Shown here: positions 9,614-18,280 of the stretch, piece after piece
Position numbering within the stretch: the first letter of the stretch is position 1
Layout: every line of letters begins with the position of its first letter
Assembly: GCF_000828715.1 (NCBI RefSeq)
Contig: NZ_AP014583.1
Location: forward strand, 1,486,001 to 1,550,000
Direction: 5' to 3'
From: Winogradskyella sp. PG-2
GTDB taxonomy: Bacteria > Bacteroidota > Bacteroidia > Flavobacteriales > Flavobacteriaceae
DNA: 64,000 nucleotides
Position numbers and translations under genes: made by a program
The notes under the pieces: generated by a model
Seen by the model: only the letters and a program-made list of their open reading frames with translations
Databases searched by the model: none
What the model was told of the DNA's origin: nothing

Positions 9614-9841
9614 TTAAAGATATGAGTGTGATGTCACACTTTTATCTTCTTCGTTATTATCGTTATACTTTTTTAGTTGAAGCATCCAATATGTGAATGC
9701 AACAAAGCCTATGGCCATGAATATCCAAGACATTATATTGGATCCAAACCAGTTTTCTAATTCTAAAGCTCTCAATGCATCAAAAGGTGCAAATAAGACA
9801 TCAACAAATAAATCTTGTATTCCGTAAAAGAAATCCTTCAT
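9614..9841 (-). CDS. DUF6341-type small membrane protein
   Basis: 75 residues. An amphipathic N-terminus (FFYGIQDLFVDVLFAPFDALR) precedes a single membrane helix (about 36-53, SWIFMAIGFVAFTYWMLQL) and a charged C-tail. I recognise it as the flavobacterial DUF6341 family, which is sometimes mislabelled uracil phosphoribosyltransferase because it lies near upp, as it does here. Function unknown. It has its own promoter upstream on the minus strand, and the neighbouring DUF6427 gene diverges from it. Confidence 0.75.
   Translation of the reverse strand: MKDFFYGIQDLFVDVLFAPFDALRALELENWFGSNIMSWIFMAIGFVAFTYWMLQLKKYNDNNEEDKSVTSHSYL
9625..9643. terminator. Possible bidirectional terminator between purD and the DUF6341 gene
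   Basis: AGTGTGA (9625-9631) and TCACACT (9634-9640) are perfect inverted arms, followed by TTTT. It lies 13 nt after the purD stop and inside the last codons of the convergent gene. The two-base centre means the loop must open by a pair, so this is a weak hairpin. Confidence 0.35.
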
Positions 9842-9898
9842 AACTTTATAAATTTACATATCAATTCGAATCTAGATATCAGATTTGATATTAAAACA

Positions 9899-9928
9899 CA
9901 AAAGTACAAAAAGAGTTAATGATTACAA
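9899..9928 (-). promoter_or_regulatory. Bacteroidota-type promoter of the DUF6341 gene
   Basis: Read on the minus strand: TTG (9928-9926), 19 nt, TACTTTTG (9906-9899). Transcription would start near 9894, about 53 nt before the ATG. The -33 element lies inside the first codons of the divergent gene at 9919, so the two may interfere. Confidence 0.6.
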
Positions 9929-10836
9929 GTATTTTTAGTAAATCTAAACCGATAAACTTTATAATAGTTGCGGTTTTTGTTGCTTTACTTTTTGTTATTA
10001 CAAATTACAATTTCCTGTTTAATGATTTTAGTGGTGTAATTAGTACAAGTTCAAAATTGTTAATCACACTTTTTTTAGTATTCCTGTTAGATTTTATTAT
10101 TTCAAAAAACAACCTTACCCAAGGTAATAGCTACGGAATAATGACTTTTGCATTAATATTTGGGATGTTTCCTGAGGCAATGAAATATTCAGATATACTG
10201 CTAGCAAACCTCTTTACACTATTTGCTTTAAGGCGTTTAATAAGCTTACATTCTAAAGTCAATATAAAAAAGAAGTTATTTGATGCCGCTTTTTGGATAA
10301 CTATAGCAACGCTGTTTTATTTTTGGTCAATATTATTTTTTGCATTAGTTATAGTTGCATTAATTTACTATTCACAAAATGATATAAAAAACATTGTAAT
10401 TCCATTCATAGGTGCAGCGACAGTAATTTTGTTGCTAATTGTGTATAATATTTTACTATACGATGTTTATGTAAAACCATCGAATTTTCAGCCATATGCT
10501 AGCCTGGATTATACAGCATATAATAGTATAGAAAGCATTATCAGATTTACCGTCTTATTTACCTCATTTATATGGATACTAATCTATTTTTTTAAAACCT
10601 TACCAGAGAAAAATAAAAGGCTTAGACCATCTTATTTCATAATAGCATGGTCGTCTATTTTAGCAATTTTAATTGCTTTGATTGCACCTATAAAGAATGG
10701 GAGTGAGTTTTTGTTTCTGTTTGCACCATTTTCTATAATCATGGCAAACTATATTAAAGTTATTTCAGAACAATGGTTTAAAGAGGTCTTTGTAGTATTA
10801 TTAATTATAACACCAATAATTACTTTATTGCTGTAA
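9919..10836 (+). CDS. DUF6427 family integral membrane protein
   Basis: 305 residues, almost all hydrophobic, with about eight or nine predicted membrane helices and no soluble domain. It matches my recollection of the flavobacterial DUF6427 family, found next to upp and the DUF6341 gene; no function is established. The ATG at 9919 follows a short AT-rich gap shared with the divergent DUF6341 gene. Its 3' end overlaps the 3' end of upp by 12 nt on the other strand. Confidence 0.75.
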   Translation: MITSIFSKSKPINFIIVAVFVALLFVITNYNFLFNDFSGVISTSSKLLITLFLVFLLDFIISKNNLTQGNSYGIMTFALIFGMFPEAMKYSDILLANLFTLFALRRLISLHSKVNIKKKLFDAAFWITIATLFYFWSILFFALVIVALIYYSQNDIKNIVIPFIGAATVILLLIVYNILLYDVYVKPSNFQPYASLDYTAYNSIESIIRFTVLFTSFIWILIYFFKTLPEKNKRLRPSYFIIAWSSILAILIALIAPIKNGSEFLFLFAPFSIIMANYIKVISEQWFKEVFVVLLIITPIITLLL

Positions 10837-11484
10837 CTTATTTCCAAAAGCTAAATCCCCAGCATCACCTAATCCAGGAATTATATAACCTTTATCATTA
10901 AGCGTATTATCTATTGTGGCTATCCATAGATGTGTATTTGTTTCAAATTCATTAGCTACTAAATCCACACCTTTTTGCGCTCCAATAACGCTAACCAAAT
11001 GAACATCTTTTGGCGTTCCAAATGGTTTTAAAGCTTCAAAAGTAGCGACCATTGATTGACCTGTGGCTAACATTGGGTCAGCAAGAATCAAAGTTTTACC
11101 CTCTAGACTCGGACAAGCTAAATACTCAACAATAATTTCAAAACTTTCAGGATTATGTTTGTGTTGTCTATAAGCAGAAATGAATGCGTTTTCAGCGGCA
11201 TCAAAATAATTCAATAAGCCATTATGAAGTGGAACACCAGCCCTAAGAATTGAACATAATACGATATCATTCTTATGCAATACAGTATTAGAAACACCCA
11301 ACGGAGTTTCAATGCTATGGGTTTCAAATTGAAGAGACTTACTCAATTCTAAACCTAGGATTTCACCTATACGCTCAATATTTCGCCTAAAACGCATGCT
11401 ATCTTTCTGGATGGTTTTATCTCTAATTTCAGAAATAAATGTGTTTAATATTGATGGTGTTTCAGAAAGATTATGAATATGCAT
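10825..11484 (-). CDS. upp: Uracil phosphoribosyltransferase
   Basis: Salvages uracil: uracil plus PRPP gives UMP and pyrophosphate, in the cytoplasm. 219 residues, slightly longer than the common 208-210. Motifs are LCSILRAGVPLHNGLL (uracil/PRPP region), the PRPP-binding loop LADPMLATGQSM near residues 134-145 and the uracil-recognition end GYIIPGLGDAGD. It is monocistronic and convergent with the DUF6427 gene. Confidence 0.96.
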   Translation of the reverse strand: MHIHNLSETPSILNTFISEIRDKTIQKDSMRFRRNIERIGEILGLELSKSLQFETHSIETPLGVSNTVLHKNDIVLCSILRAGVPLHNGLLNYFDAAENAFISAYRQHKHNPESFEIIVEYLACPSLEGKTLILADPMLATGQSMVATFEALKPFGTPKDVHLVSVIGAQKGVDLVANEFETNTHLWIATIDNTLNDKGYIIPGLGDAGDLAFGNKLQQ

Positions 11485-11525
11485 AAGTCAATGTTTAGAT
11501 GAACAGCTAAGTTAATAATTCAGAC

Positions 11526-11533
11526 TATATTTG
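11526..11533 (+). promoter_or_regulatory. -7 element before the DUF4254 gene
   Basis: TATATTTG fits TAnnTTTG. It lies 22 nt before ATG 11556 and would give a leader of about 18 nt. I see no clear TTG at -33. Confidence 0.5.
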
Positions 11534-11555
11534 CATATTATAAAACGATTTCAAT

Positions 11556-12164
11556 ATGTTTTCAGAAAAAGCAAACGCTATATTTCAAGATGTAATAAAA
11601 ACCTATAAGGTTTTAAATACTGTAGATCAGTCATTTACGAACAAATATGATAAGAATACTGATTTAATAGCACATTTATTATTTAGAAAATCATGGATAG
11701 ATACTGTTCAGTGGGCTTATGAAGATATTATTAGAGACCCTAATATCGACCCTGTTGCGGCTTTAAAGTTAAAGCGAATGATTGATGCTTCTAACCAGGA
11801 TAGAACTGATACTGTTGAATTTGTTGACAGCTACTTTTTAGACAAATACAAAGGTGTTGAGGTGAAGGCTGATGCTAAAATTAATTCCGAAAGTCCTGCA
11901 TGGGCAATAGACCGCTTATCTATTTTAGCATTGAAAATTTATCACATGCATGTTGAAACGATAAGAGAAGATGCTACTGAAACTCACAAAGCAGCTTGCC
12001 AAAAGAAACTTGATGTATTACTTGAACAGCGTGTGGATTTAAGCACTGCAATCGATGGCTTGTTAGAAGATATTTCTAATGGAGATAAATACATGAAAGT
12101 GTATAAGCAAATGAAGATGTACAATGACGATGAGCTTAATCCTGTTTTAAGAGGACAAAAATAA
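11556..12164 (+). CDS. DUF4254 domain protein
   Basis: 202 residues, soluble, mostly alpha-helical, with no signal peptide. The WxxxxxxxWxYEDIIRDPNID part and the long helical tail are typical of DUF4254, a Bacteroidota family of unknown function that usually lies directly upstream of a GT9 glycosyltransferase, as here (37-nt gap). The context suggests a helper in LPS core or surface glycan synthesis; no catalytic motif is visible. Confidence 0.8.
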   Translation: MFSEKANAIFQDVIKTYKVLNTVDQSFTNKYDKNTDLIAHLLFRKSWIDTVQWAYEDIIRDPNIDPVAALKLKRMIDASNQDRTDTVEFVDSYFLDKYKGVEVKADAKINSESPAWAIDRLSILALKIYHMHVETIREDATETHKAACQKKLDVLLEQRVDLSTAIDGLLEDISNGDKYMKVYKQMKMYNDDELNPVLRGQK

Positions 12165-12201
12165 ATTCTTGCGAAGGTAGGGATTTCATCTAAAAGTTGA
12201 G

Positions 12202-13224
12202 GTGGCTAAACCAAAACACATACTAGTTATTAGGCTTTCTGCAATGGGAGACGTGTCAATGTCGGTTCCTATTCTGAGAGCTTTGACTGAACAGCACTCA
12301 GAATTAAAAATAACAGTACTTACGAGGGAATTTTTCAAGCCCTTTTTTCAAGATTTAAATAACGTTGATGTTTATTCTGCAGATCTAAAAGGAAAACACA
12401 AAGGTGTTTTTGGTTTGTATAAATTATCTAAAGAATTAAAGGCATTAGAATTTGATGCTGTTGCAGATTTACACAATGTCCTTAGAAGTAAAATTTTAAA
12501 ACTCTTTTTCACAAGAAAAAAAGTAGTACAACTTGATAAAGGTAGAACCGAAAAGAGAGCCTTAACATCTGGGAAGATTTTTCAACAACTAAGAACCACA
12601 CACCAACGCTACGCTGATGTTTTTGAAACATTGGGTTTTTCTGTTGATTTATCTAAGCCAAAATTTCCAAAACCAGCTCAATTATCGGAATCACTAAAAT
12701 CTTTCTTTATAAATAAAGATTTAAAAGCTATAGGTATAGCCCCCTTTGCGGCGCATAAAAGTAAGATGTATCCTTTAGATAAAATAGAAATGGTAATTAA
12801 ACAACTTTCTAAGGATTACAATGTGATTTTATTTGGAGGAGGACCAGAGGAGGTTGATATTTTAAATCAGTTTGAAGCAAGCTATAATAATGTTTCTTCA
12901 ATAGCAGGGAAACTTACTTTAGGTGATGAGCTTGACTTAATATCTAATTTAAATTTAATGTTAGCTATGGATTCTGGCAATGCGCATTTGGCAGCAATGC
13001 TTGGTAAAAAAGTAGTTACAATTTGGGGAGTTACACATCCTTTTGCTGGATTCGCCCCTTATAATCAACCACACAATTTTGCACTTTTAGCTGATAGAGA
13101 AAAGTTTCCACAAATACCAACCTCTATCTATGGAAATAAATATCCTGAGGGTTATGAAAATGCAGCAGGTAGTATTTCTGCTGAAGAAGTAATAGATGAA
13201 GTAAAAGGCGTAATCTCTATGTAA
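12202..13224 (+). CDS. Glycosyltransferase family 9 (heptosyltransferase-like)
   Basis: 340 residues of the ADP-heptose:LPS heptosyltransferase family, a GT-B fold acting at the cytoplasmic face of the inner membrane. It opens with HILVIRLSAMGDVSMSVPIL, the family's N-terminal motif with its acidic D, and has MAMDSGNAHLAAMLGKKVVTIWG-like donor-site residues from about 254. The start is GTG 12202, since the in-frame region upstream has no ATG. It pairs with the DUF4254 gene and probably adds a core sugar to LPS; heptose itself is not shown. Confidence 0.9.
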   Translation: MAKPKHILVIRLSAMGDVSMSVPILRALTEQHSELKITVLTREFFKPFFQDLNNVDVYSADLKGKHKGVFGLYKLSKELKALEFDAVADLHNVLRSKILKLFFTRKKVVQLDKGRTEKRALTSGKIFQQLRTTHQRYADVFETLGFSVDLSKPKFPKPAQLSESLKSFFINKDLKAIGIAPFAAHKSKMYPLDKIEMVIKQLSKDYNVILFGGGPEEVDILNQFEASYNNVSSIAGKLTLGDELDLISNLNLMLAMDSGNAHLAAMLGKKVVTIWGVTHPFAGFAPYNQPHNFALLADREKFPQIPTSIYGNKYPEGYENAAGSISAEEVIDEVKGVISM

Positions 13225-13250
13225 ATAGGATTCTTAACTAACGATTTATA

Positions 13251-14309
13251 CTACACATCATCATAATCCACCACAATTGAAGAAGAAGTAGGATGTGCTT
13301 GACATGTTAAAACCAAACCATCAGCAACTTCTCCGTCAGTAAGAATATTGTTTTGGCGCATTGTAGCACCACCTTCAGTTATTTTAGCAATACAACTGCT
13401 GCAAATTCCACCTTGACAAGAATAAGGAGCGTCAATATCTTGTTTTAAAGCCGCTTCGAGAATAGTCTGTTCTTTTGACATTTCAAATTCAAATTCTTCA
13501 TCATCAACAAGTACTTTTATTTTTGAGCTCCCAGAGGGTGTTTCAGTATCAGAACTAGATTCAGTTTCAATAGGAGCTGTAAACAATTCATATAGAATGG
13601 ATTTTTCTTTCGTGCCATTTTCAACTAAAACTTCTTTTACTGTGTGTATCATTTTTTCGGGTCCGCACAGGTAGAAGTTTTCGATTGTAACGTCTTTGTA
13701 TTTATTCTTAACGATAAGGTTTACTGTACTTTTTTCTATACGACCAAAAAGCGCATCTTCTTCTTTAGTTTGACTATAAATAAAATGGACATGAAAACGA
13801 TTGCCATAAGTGTTTTTTAGTTCAAGTAAATCTTGAACAAACATAGCATCAGACAGGGTTTTATTTCCGTAGACTAAAATGAAATTACTAAACGGCTCAC
13901 CCTCTAAAAGTGTTTTAGCTACACTTAGAATAGGGGTAATACCGCTACCAGCAGCAAAGGCGGCAATAGTTCTAGTTTTAGCAGTATTAGCTTCAAAAAC
14001 AAAACGGCCATTAGGTTCTGCAACTTCTATGGAATCCCCAGTTTTAAGTTTTTCATTAGCATAAACAGAAAATGTACCGTTTTCAACAGCTTTAACAGCA
14101 ACAATTAATTCACCACTATTTTTAGAAGAACAAATAGAATAATCTCTTCTAATATCCTCACCATTAATTGTGGTTTTTAAAGTAATATATTGACCAGCTT
14201 TAAATTTGAAATTCTCTTTTAAATCTTCAGGAATATCAAAAGTTATAGCTATAGATTTGTCAGTAACCTTATTAACAGATTTTATATTAAGCGAATGAAA
14301 TTGAGCCAT
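13251..14309 (-). CDS. Ferredoxin-NADP reductase-like flavoprotein with 2Fe-2S domain (PaaE-like)
   Basis: 352 residues in three domains. The FAD-binding barrel has RRDYSICSS near 55. The NAD(P)-binding domain has AAGSGITPILSVA near 117-129 and the CGPEKMI end. The C-terminal plant-type ferredoxin domain ligates 2Fe-2S through CQGGICSSC plus a later cysteine (LTCQAHP). It passes electrons from NAD(P)H to a partner oxygenase or ferredoxin. The closest named relative is PaaE, the phenylacetyl-CoA epoxidase reductase, but no paaABCD lies in the window, so the partner is unknown and I leave the symbol blank. Confidence 0.9.
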   Translation of the reverse strand: MAQFHSLNIKSVNKVTDKSIAITFDIPEDLKENFKFKAGQYITLKTTINGEDIRRDYSICSSKNSGELIVAVKAVENGTFSVYANEKLKTGDSIEVAEPNGRFVFEANTAKTRTIAAFAAGSGITPILSVAKTLLEGEPFSNFILVYGNKTLSDAMFVQDLLELKNTYGNRFHVHFIYSQTKEEDALFGRIEKSTVNLIVKNKYKDVTIENFYLCGPEKMIHTVKEVLVENGTKEKSILYELFTAPIETESSSDTETPSGSSKIKVLVDDEEFEFEMSKEQTILEAALKQDIDAPYSCQGGICSSCIAKITEGGATMRQNNILTDGEVADGLVLTCQAHPTSSSIVVDYDDV

Positions 14310-14325
14310 TAAAAATAATTTTGTG

Positions 14326-14333
14326 CAAAAATA
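14326..14333 (-). promoter_or_regulatory. -7 element of the flavoprotein gene
   Basis: TATTTTTG on the minus strand, 16 nt upstream of the ATG at 14309; the expected leader is about 12 nt. No good TTG at -33 is visible. Confidence 0.5.
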
Positions 14334-14388
14334 AGAAAGCGGTCTTTTTATAACTAGAAATTAAGATTAAAATAATACCTAAGATTCT

Positions 14389-14411
14389 TATACATAAGAA
14401 AATTATGTATA
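14389..14411. promoter_or_regulatory. Perfect inverted repeat, likely PadR operator
   Basis: TATACATAA (14389-14397), five bases, TTATGTATA (14403-14411): nine-base arms with no mismatch. ATACAT/ATGTAT half-sites are of the kind bound by PadR regulators. The right arm overlaps the -7 element (14408-14415) of the padR-like gene, so a bound dimer would block its own promoter. A second, nested dyad (TTCTTAT, AC, ATAAGAA at 14385-14400) overlaps the left arm. Confidence 0.7.
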
Positions 14412-14415
14412 TTTG
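14408..14415 (+). promoter_or_regulatory. -7 element of the PadR operon, near-leaderless
   Basis: TATATTTG matches TAnnTTTG and ends 4 nt before ATG 14420. Transcription would therefore begin at or beside the start codon. It also rules out the earlier in-frame ATG at 14405, which lies upstream of the transcription start. Confidence 0.6.
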
Positions 14416-14419
14416 TTAT

Positions 14420-14752
14420 ATGAGCAATTCAAAATTATATAAAGGCAGTTTAAACACCATTATTTTAAAGTTGCTAAATGAGCACGATAAAATGTATGGT
14501 TATGAAATTACTCAAAAAGTAAAGGCTTTAACTAAGGGTGAACTTAAGATTACTGAAGGTGCATTGTATCCTGCGTTACACAAACTTGAGGCGGAAGGGC
14601 TTTTAGATGTTGAGGTCGCTAAAGTAGATAATCGGTTGCGTAAATATTACAAACTTACAGAGTCGGGAACAAAAGAATCTATCAATAAACTTGAAGAGTT
14701 GGCAGAATATATTAAAACAATGCAAGCACTGATGAACCCAAAATTAGCATAG
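14420..14752 (+). CDS. PadR family transcriptional regulator
   Basis: 110 residues from ATG 14420, the start set by the promoter position; a longer frame begins at 14405. It is a winged-helix DNA-binding protein with YKGSLNTIILKLL, then GYEITQKVK (recognition region) and the wing EGALYPALHKLEAEGLL, which is the PadR signature, followed by a C-terminal dimerisation helix. It heads an operon with three small membrane proteins and an ABC exporter; the next gene starts 5 nt after its stop. The palindrome over its promoter suggests it represses its own operon and is released by a ligand or by one of the membrane proteins. Confidence 0.93.
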   Translation: MSNSKLYKGSLNTIILKLLNEHDKMYGYEITQKVKALTKGELKITEGALYPALHKLEAEGLLDVEVAKVDNRLRKYYKLTESGTKESINKLEELAEYIKTMQALMNPKLA

Positions 14753-14757
14753 CTAAA

Positions 14758-15405
14758 ATGAAGTTGACTTTTGAAAACATATTGTTCATAAATAACTATC
14801 TTGAAAATTCTGACATTAGATACAAGGATATTAGAATGGAAATGATAGACCATGTAGCTTCTGGTATCGAAACAAAAATATCTGAAGGAGATAATCGTGA
14901 TTTCTATTATATTTTTAAGGACTATATGGTTGAAAACAAAGCTAGATTACTACATAACAATAAACAATTTCTAAAATCTGCTGATAGAAAGATTGCTAAA
15001 CTATTATTTAATAATTTATTATCGATTCCTGCCCTAGTATTTTTCGCTGCTATATTTTGTGCTTTTTATGTGGTATATAGTTACTGTGATTATGAGTTTT
15101 TTAAAACAATCCTTTTTGCAGTGCCAATAATTACATCTATATGTTTTGGGATTGCTTATTTCATTGCTTTAAAAGTTTATAAACTGGATAGGTATTCTGT
15201 AATAGAGCGAATAGCTTTTCCTTTTATAATTATTATCCACGTGTTGACATCCTTAAATAATATTTTGAAACCACTTGTGCATGCTGATAGTATTTTAATT
15301 ATAATTGTCATAGTTAGCTTATGTCTAACAATGATGATTTTGCGTTTTAAAATCACTATTGGTTTCACAAAGACATTTCAAACTCGTTTTAAAAATGTTG
15401 TATAA
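14758..15405 (+). CDS. Membrane protein of the PadR operon, copy 1 (HAAS-like N-terminal helix region)
   Basis: 215 residues: a soluble helical N-terminus (about 1-75) and then about six membrane helices. The N-terminus contains YKDIRMEMIDHVASGIE near residue 22, matching YLDVRSELLDHLASEFE and YDVQTELVDHLANGIE in the next two genes. This ELxDHLA helix resembles the HAAS/DUF1700-type domain that commonly sits next to PadR genes and is thought to signal to the regulator. The gaps of 5 nt before and 2 nt after show tight cotranscription. No enzymatic motif is visible. Confidence 0.7.
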   Translation: MKLTFENILFINNYLENSDIRYKDIRMEMIDHVASGIETKISEGDNRDFYYIFKDYMVENKARLLHNNKQFLKSADRKIAKLLFNNLLSIPALVFFAAIFCAFYVVYSYCDYEFFKTILFAVPIITSICFGIAYFIALKVYKLDRYSVIERIAFPFIIIIHVLTSLNNILKPLVHADSILIIIVIVSLCLTMMILRFKITIGFTKTFQTRFKNVV

Positions 15406-15407
15406 TT

Positions 15408-16037
15408 ATGAAATTGAAGAAAAGAGATATAAAACTCATAGATAATTTTCTAGAACAGAAAGGCATTAAGTATTTAGATGTTAGATCTGAGCTTTTGGAT
15501 CATTTGGCCTCAGAATTTGAAGAGAAATCTAACTATAGTTTACTAGAAGATTATTTAGTAAGCAAAATTGAATTTATTAAGAGTTTTGCTAAGAAGCAGC
15601 AGAAGATGATTCATTGGAGTTATCAAAAGCAGTTATTGGTTCAATTTTCTAAGTTTTTTTATAAGCCTAAATTCATTTTAACTTTCTCTGGTCTAATTGT
15701 CTTAGGGTATATTTTATTACAGTATTTATCTTTAGAGAATTTTAGCCTTATTTACTTTTTTGTTTTGGTTGGATTAGTTCTTTATCCCTTATTTTATCAG
15801 ATAAAGTATAGCAAAGCAGTTAAAAAAGTACAATCCATGCAATCTTTATTTACTGTAACAGCATTGCCATCAGTGTTTCTTTACACATTTTCTGTTTCTA
15901 AGAGTTTTTTACTTGACAATTTCGGACTATTACTACTCTATTATTCTTTTTCTATTCTATTAGGAATTTCTGCGGTAATCATTATTGAAAATGACAGAAA
16001 AAAAGTGCTGAAAAGATATTATGAACTTTTAAGTTAA
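15408..16037 (+). CDS. Membrane protein of the PadR operon, copy 2
   Basis: 209 residues, related to its two neighbours: an N-terminal helical part with IKYLDVRSELLDHLA near residue 19, then four to five membrane helices and a short basic tail. Relative to copy 3, the N-terminal domain is shortened after the motif. It lies 2 nt after copy 1 and 2 nt before copy 3. Function unknown; see copy 1 for the reasoning about signalling to PadR. Confidence 0.7.
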   Translation: MKLKKRDIKLIDNFLEQKGIKYLDVRSELLDHLASEFEEKSNYSLLEDYLVSKIEFIKSFAKKQQKMIHWSYQKQLLVQFSKFFYKPKFILTFSGLIVLGYILLQYLSLENFSLIYFFVLVGLVLYPLFYQIKYSKAVKKVQSMQSLFTVTALPSVFLYTFSVSKSFLLDNFGLLLLYYSFSILLGISAVIIIENDRKKVLKRYYELLS

Positions 16038-16039
16038 AA

Positions 16040-16726
16040 ATGAAACTAACCAAAGCCCAAATACAGCAATTATATACATTTACTCAAAAGCATTATGTGG
16101 ATTGGTATGATGTACAAACTGAGCTTGTAGATCATTTGGCAAATGGAATTGAAAATCATCTAAAGCAAAACCCTAACACCACATTTGACTCCGCTTTAAA
16201 TTCAGAATTCAAAAAATTTGGAGTTATGGGATTTTCAGATGTTATTGAAGAAAAAACAAAAGCATTAAATAAACGTTACAGAATACTGGTATGGAAATAC
16301 TATAAGGGTTTTTTTAAGCTACCTAAGATTTTGTTGACTTTGTTTTTAATGTGGCTTATCTTTTTTACCCTCAAAACTATTGATGAAAGAGTATTTGTGG
16401 TAATACCAACAGTTTTATTTATAACGATTACACCTATTTGGTTTTTGGTCGTACAAACAAAGCGAATTAATAAGCTAAAAGATAAAACAGGGAAAAAATG
16501 GTTATTTGATTCTGTAGCATTGCAACTAGGTGGATTAGTTTATATTATCAATGTAGTTGTTCAAGGTTTATTATTTCCAAATGGCGCATGGAGTATCAAC
16601 GTAAAACTCTTATTTTCTATTACTATCGTATTGTTTGGTTTAGCGGTTTATATTTCAATATTTATTGTTTCTCCAAAACTCAGAAAAGAAATGGCTAACC
16701 AATATCCAGAATATAAATTTGCTTAA
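16040..16726 (+). CDS. Membrane protein of the PadR operon, copy 3
   Basis: 228 residues. The N-terminal helical domain is the fullest of the three: WYDVQTELVDHLANGIENHL, then a second helix ending FKKFGVMGFSDVIEEKTKAL, the bi-helical arrangement expected of HAAS-like domains. About five membrane helices follow. It is the last of the three paralogues; a 60-nt gap separates it from the exporter permease. Keeping three diverged copies in one operon suggests they do not have identical roles. Confidence 0.7.
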   Translation: MKLTKAQIQQLYTFTQKHYVDWYDVQTELVDHLANGIENHLKQNPNTTFDSALNSEFKKFGVMGFSDVIEEKTKALNKRYRILVWKYYKGFFKLPKILLTLFLMWLIFFTLKTIDERVFVVIPTVLFITITPIWFLVVQTKRINKLKDKTGKKWLFDSVALQLGGLVYIINVVVQGLLFPNGAWSINVKLLFSITIVLFGLAVYISIFIVSPKLRKEMANQYPEYKFA

Positions 16727-16786
16727 CTTGTGTAACAAATCTCAATAAAACGTTACTAACTCAACGTACAAACTAACCAAACCAGA

Positions 16787-18265
16787 ATGATAAAGCATTT
16801 TCTTAATCTAGAATGGAAACAATATTTCCGATCATCTTATTGGCAAAAAAGTATTGTAATCAACATCTTAATGGTGTTTTTTGCACTTTATTTTGTGGGA
16901 ATGTTTCTTTTTCTTGGAGCATTTCTTTTTAAAATAGTAAGCAAACTTGTACCAGATCAAGATCCATTTACAGTAGTAAACAGCTACATATTCTTTTGGA
17001 TTATTGGAGATTTATTAATGCGATTCTTTTTGCAAAAATTACCAGTAATGAGCGTTAAGCCATTATTGATTCAACCGATTAAACGATCTACAATAGTAAA
17101 TTTTGTTTTAGGTAAATCAGCATTATCATTTTTTAATTTTTTGCCTATATTTGCAATTATACCATTTAGTATTTCTTTAATATCTAATGGTTATGAAACA
17201 TCAATGGTGCTAACATGGATGTTTACGATGATACTTCTCGTGCTCATCATCAATTTTTTAAACTTTATTATTGAGGCTTTCTCAGCAGAAAAAGAATTAT
17301 CGTTTTTACCAATTATTATTGTTGCAGGTGCATTGTATGGATTAGATTACTTTAATTTTCTACCACTGAAATCAATCATTGGCGACGGGTTAATGAGTAT
17401 AGCAAATAATCCATTATTAATAGTGATACCAATTGCCGTTTTAGTATTGCTTTATGGATATAATTATAAAATATTAAGAGCTAAGCTCTTTTTGGATAGT
17501 TCTTTAAAATCTAAAGTAACTGAAGTAAGGGCAGCAGATTTGTCTTGGACTAAGCGATTTGGAGATATTGCACCATTTATGCAATTAGATCTTAAATTGA
17601 TTTGGAGAAATAAGCGCACAAAATCTATGGCAATGCTTTTAATTATAGGTCTACTTTACGGCTTATTCTTCTATCCTCAACCTATGTATAGGGATAAGGA
17701 ATTTATGTTTGCATTTATTGGGATATTCTCTACGGGATTTTTTCTAATCAATTTTGGTCAATTTATTCCGGCTTGGGATAGTGGTTATTATAAAATGCTA
17801 ATGAGTCAAAATATTAAGTACGAGCAATATTTGCGCTCTAAATTTATACTCATGGTGATGAGTGTGGTTATACTTTTTGTTTTAGGAATACCATATGTTT
17901 ACTTCGGTTGGAAAATTTTAATTGTACATTTTGCCGCAGCAATCTATAATATTGGAGTTAATTCTCATGTCATCTTATTTGGTGGCTCATTCAACAGAAA
18001 AAAGATTGATTTAGATAAAAAGGCAGCCTTTAATTATCAAGGAACTGGAGCTGTACAGTGGCTCATTGGAATTCCATTGATGGCCTTTCCAATGGGATTA
18101 TTTGCACTTATCAATTGGTTGGTAGGTTTTGAAGTCGCAGTGGCAACCCTTATTATTCTTGGAGTCATAGGAATTGTATTCCATAAAAAATTAATGAAGT
18201 TGATAACTCAAAGATATCTAGATTCAAAATATAAAATGATTGACGCTTTTAGTCAAGACAATTAA
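16787..18265 (+). CDS. DUF5687-type ABC transporter permease
   Basis: 492 residues with about twelve hydrophobic segments in two halves, separated by a polar stretch near residues 230-275 (WTKRFGDIAPFMQLDLKLIWRNKRTK). It matches the DUF5687 family, membrane partners of small ABC ATPases in Bacteroidota. The ATPase starts 15 nt downstream. The pair has no periplasmic binding protein, which fits an exporter or a membrane-stress/antimicrobial efflux role. The substrate is unknown. Confidence 0.82.
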   Translation: MIKHFLNLEWKQYFRSSYWQKSIVINILMVFFALYFVGMFLFLGAFLFKIVSKLVPDQDPFTVVNSYIFFWIIGDLLMRFFLQKLPVMSVKPLLIQPIKRSTIVNFVLGKSALSFFNFLPIFAIIPFSISLISNGYETSMVLTWMFTMILLVLIINFLNFIIEAFSAEKELSFLPIIIVAGALYGLDYFNFLPLKSIIGDGLMSIANNPLLIVIPIAVLVLLYGYNYKILRAKLFLDSSLKSKVTEVRAADLSWTKRFGDIAPFMQLDLKLIWRNKRTKSMAMLLIIGLLYGLFFYPQPMYRDKEFMFAFIGIFSTGFFLINFGQFIPAWDSGYYKMLMSQNIKYEQYLRSKFILMVMSVVILFVLGIPYVYFGWKILIVHFAAAIYNIGVNSHVILFGGSFNRKKIDLDKKAAFNYQGTGAVQWLIGIPLMAFPMGLFALINWLVGFEVAVATLIILGVIGIVFHKKLMKLITQRYLDSKYKMIDAFSQDN

Positions 18266-18280
18266 TAATACAAATAGCAG

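Noticed and set aside
9868..9886. TTCGAATC, similar to the T-loop of a tRNA
   Set aside because: No acceptor stem, anticodon arm or D-arm can be built around it; the region is AT-rich promoter DNA.
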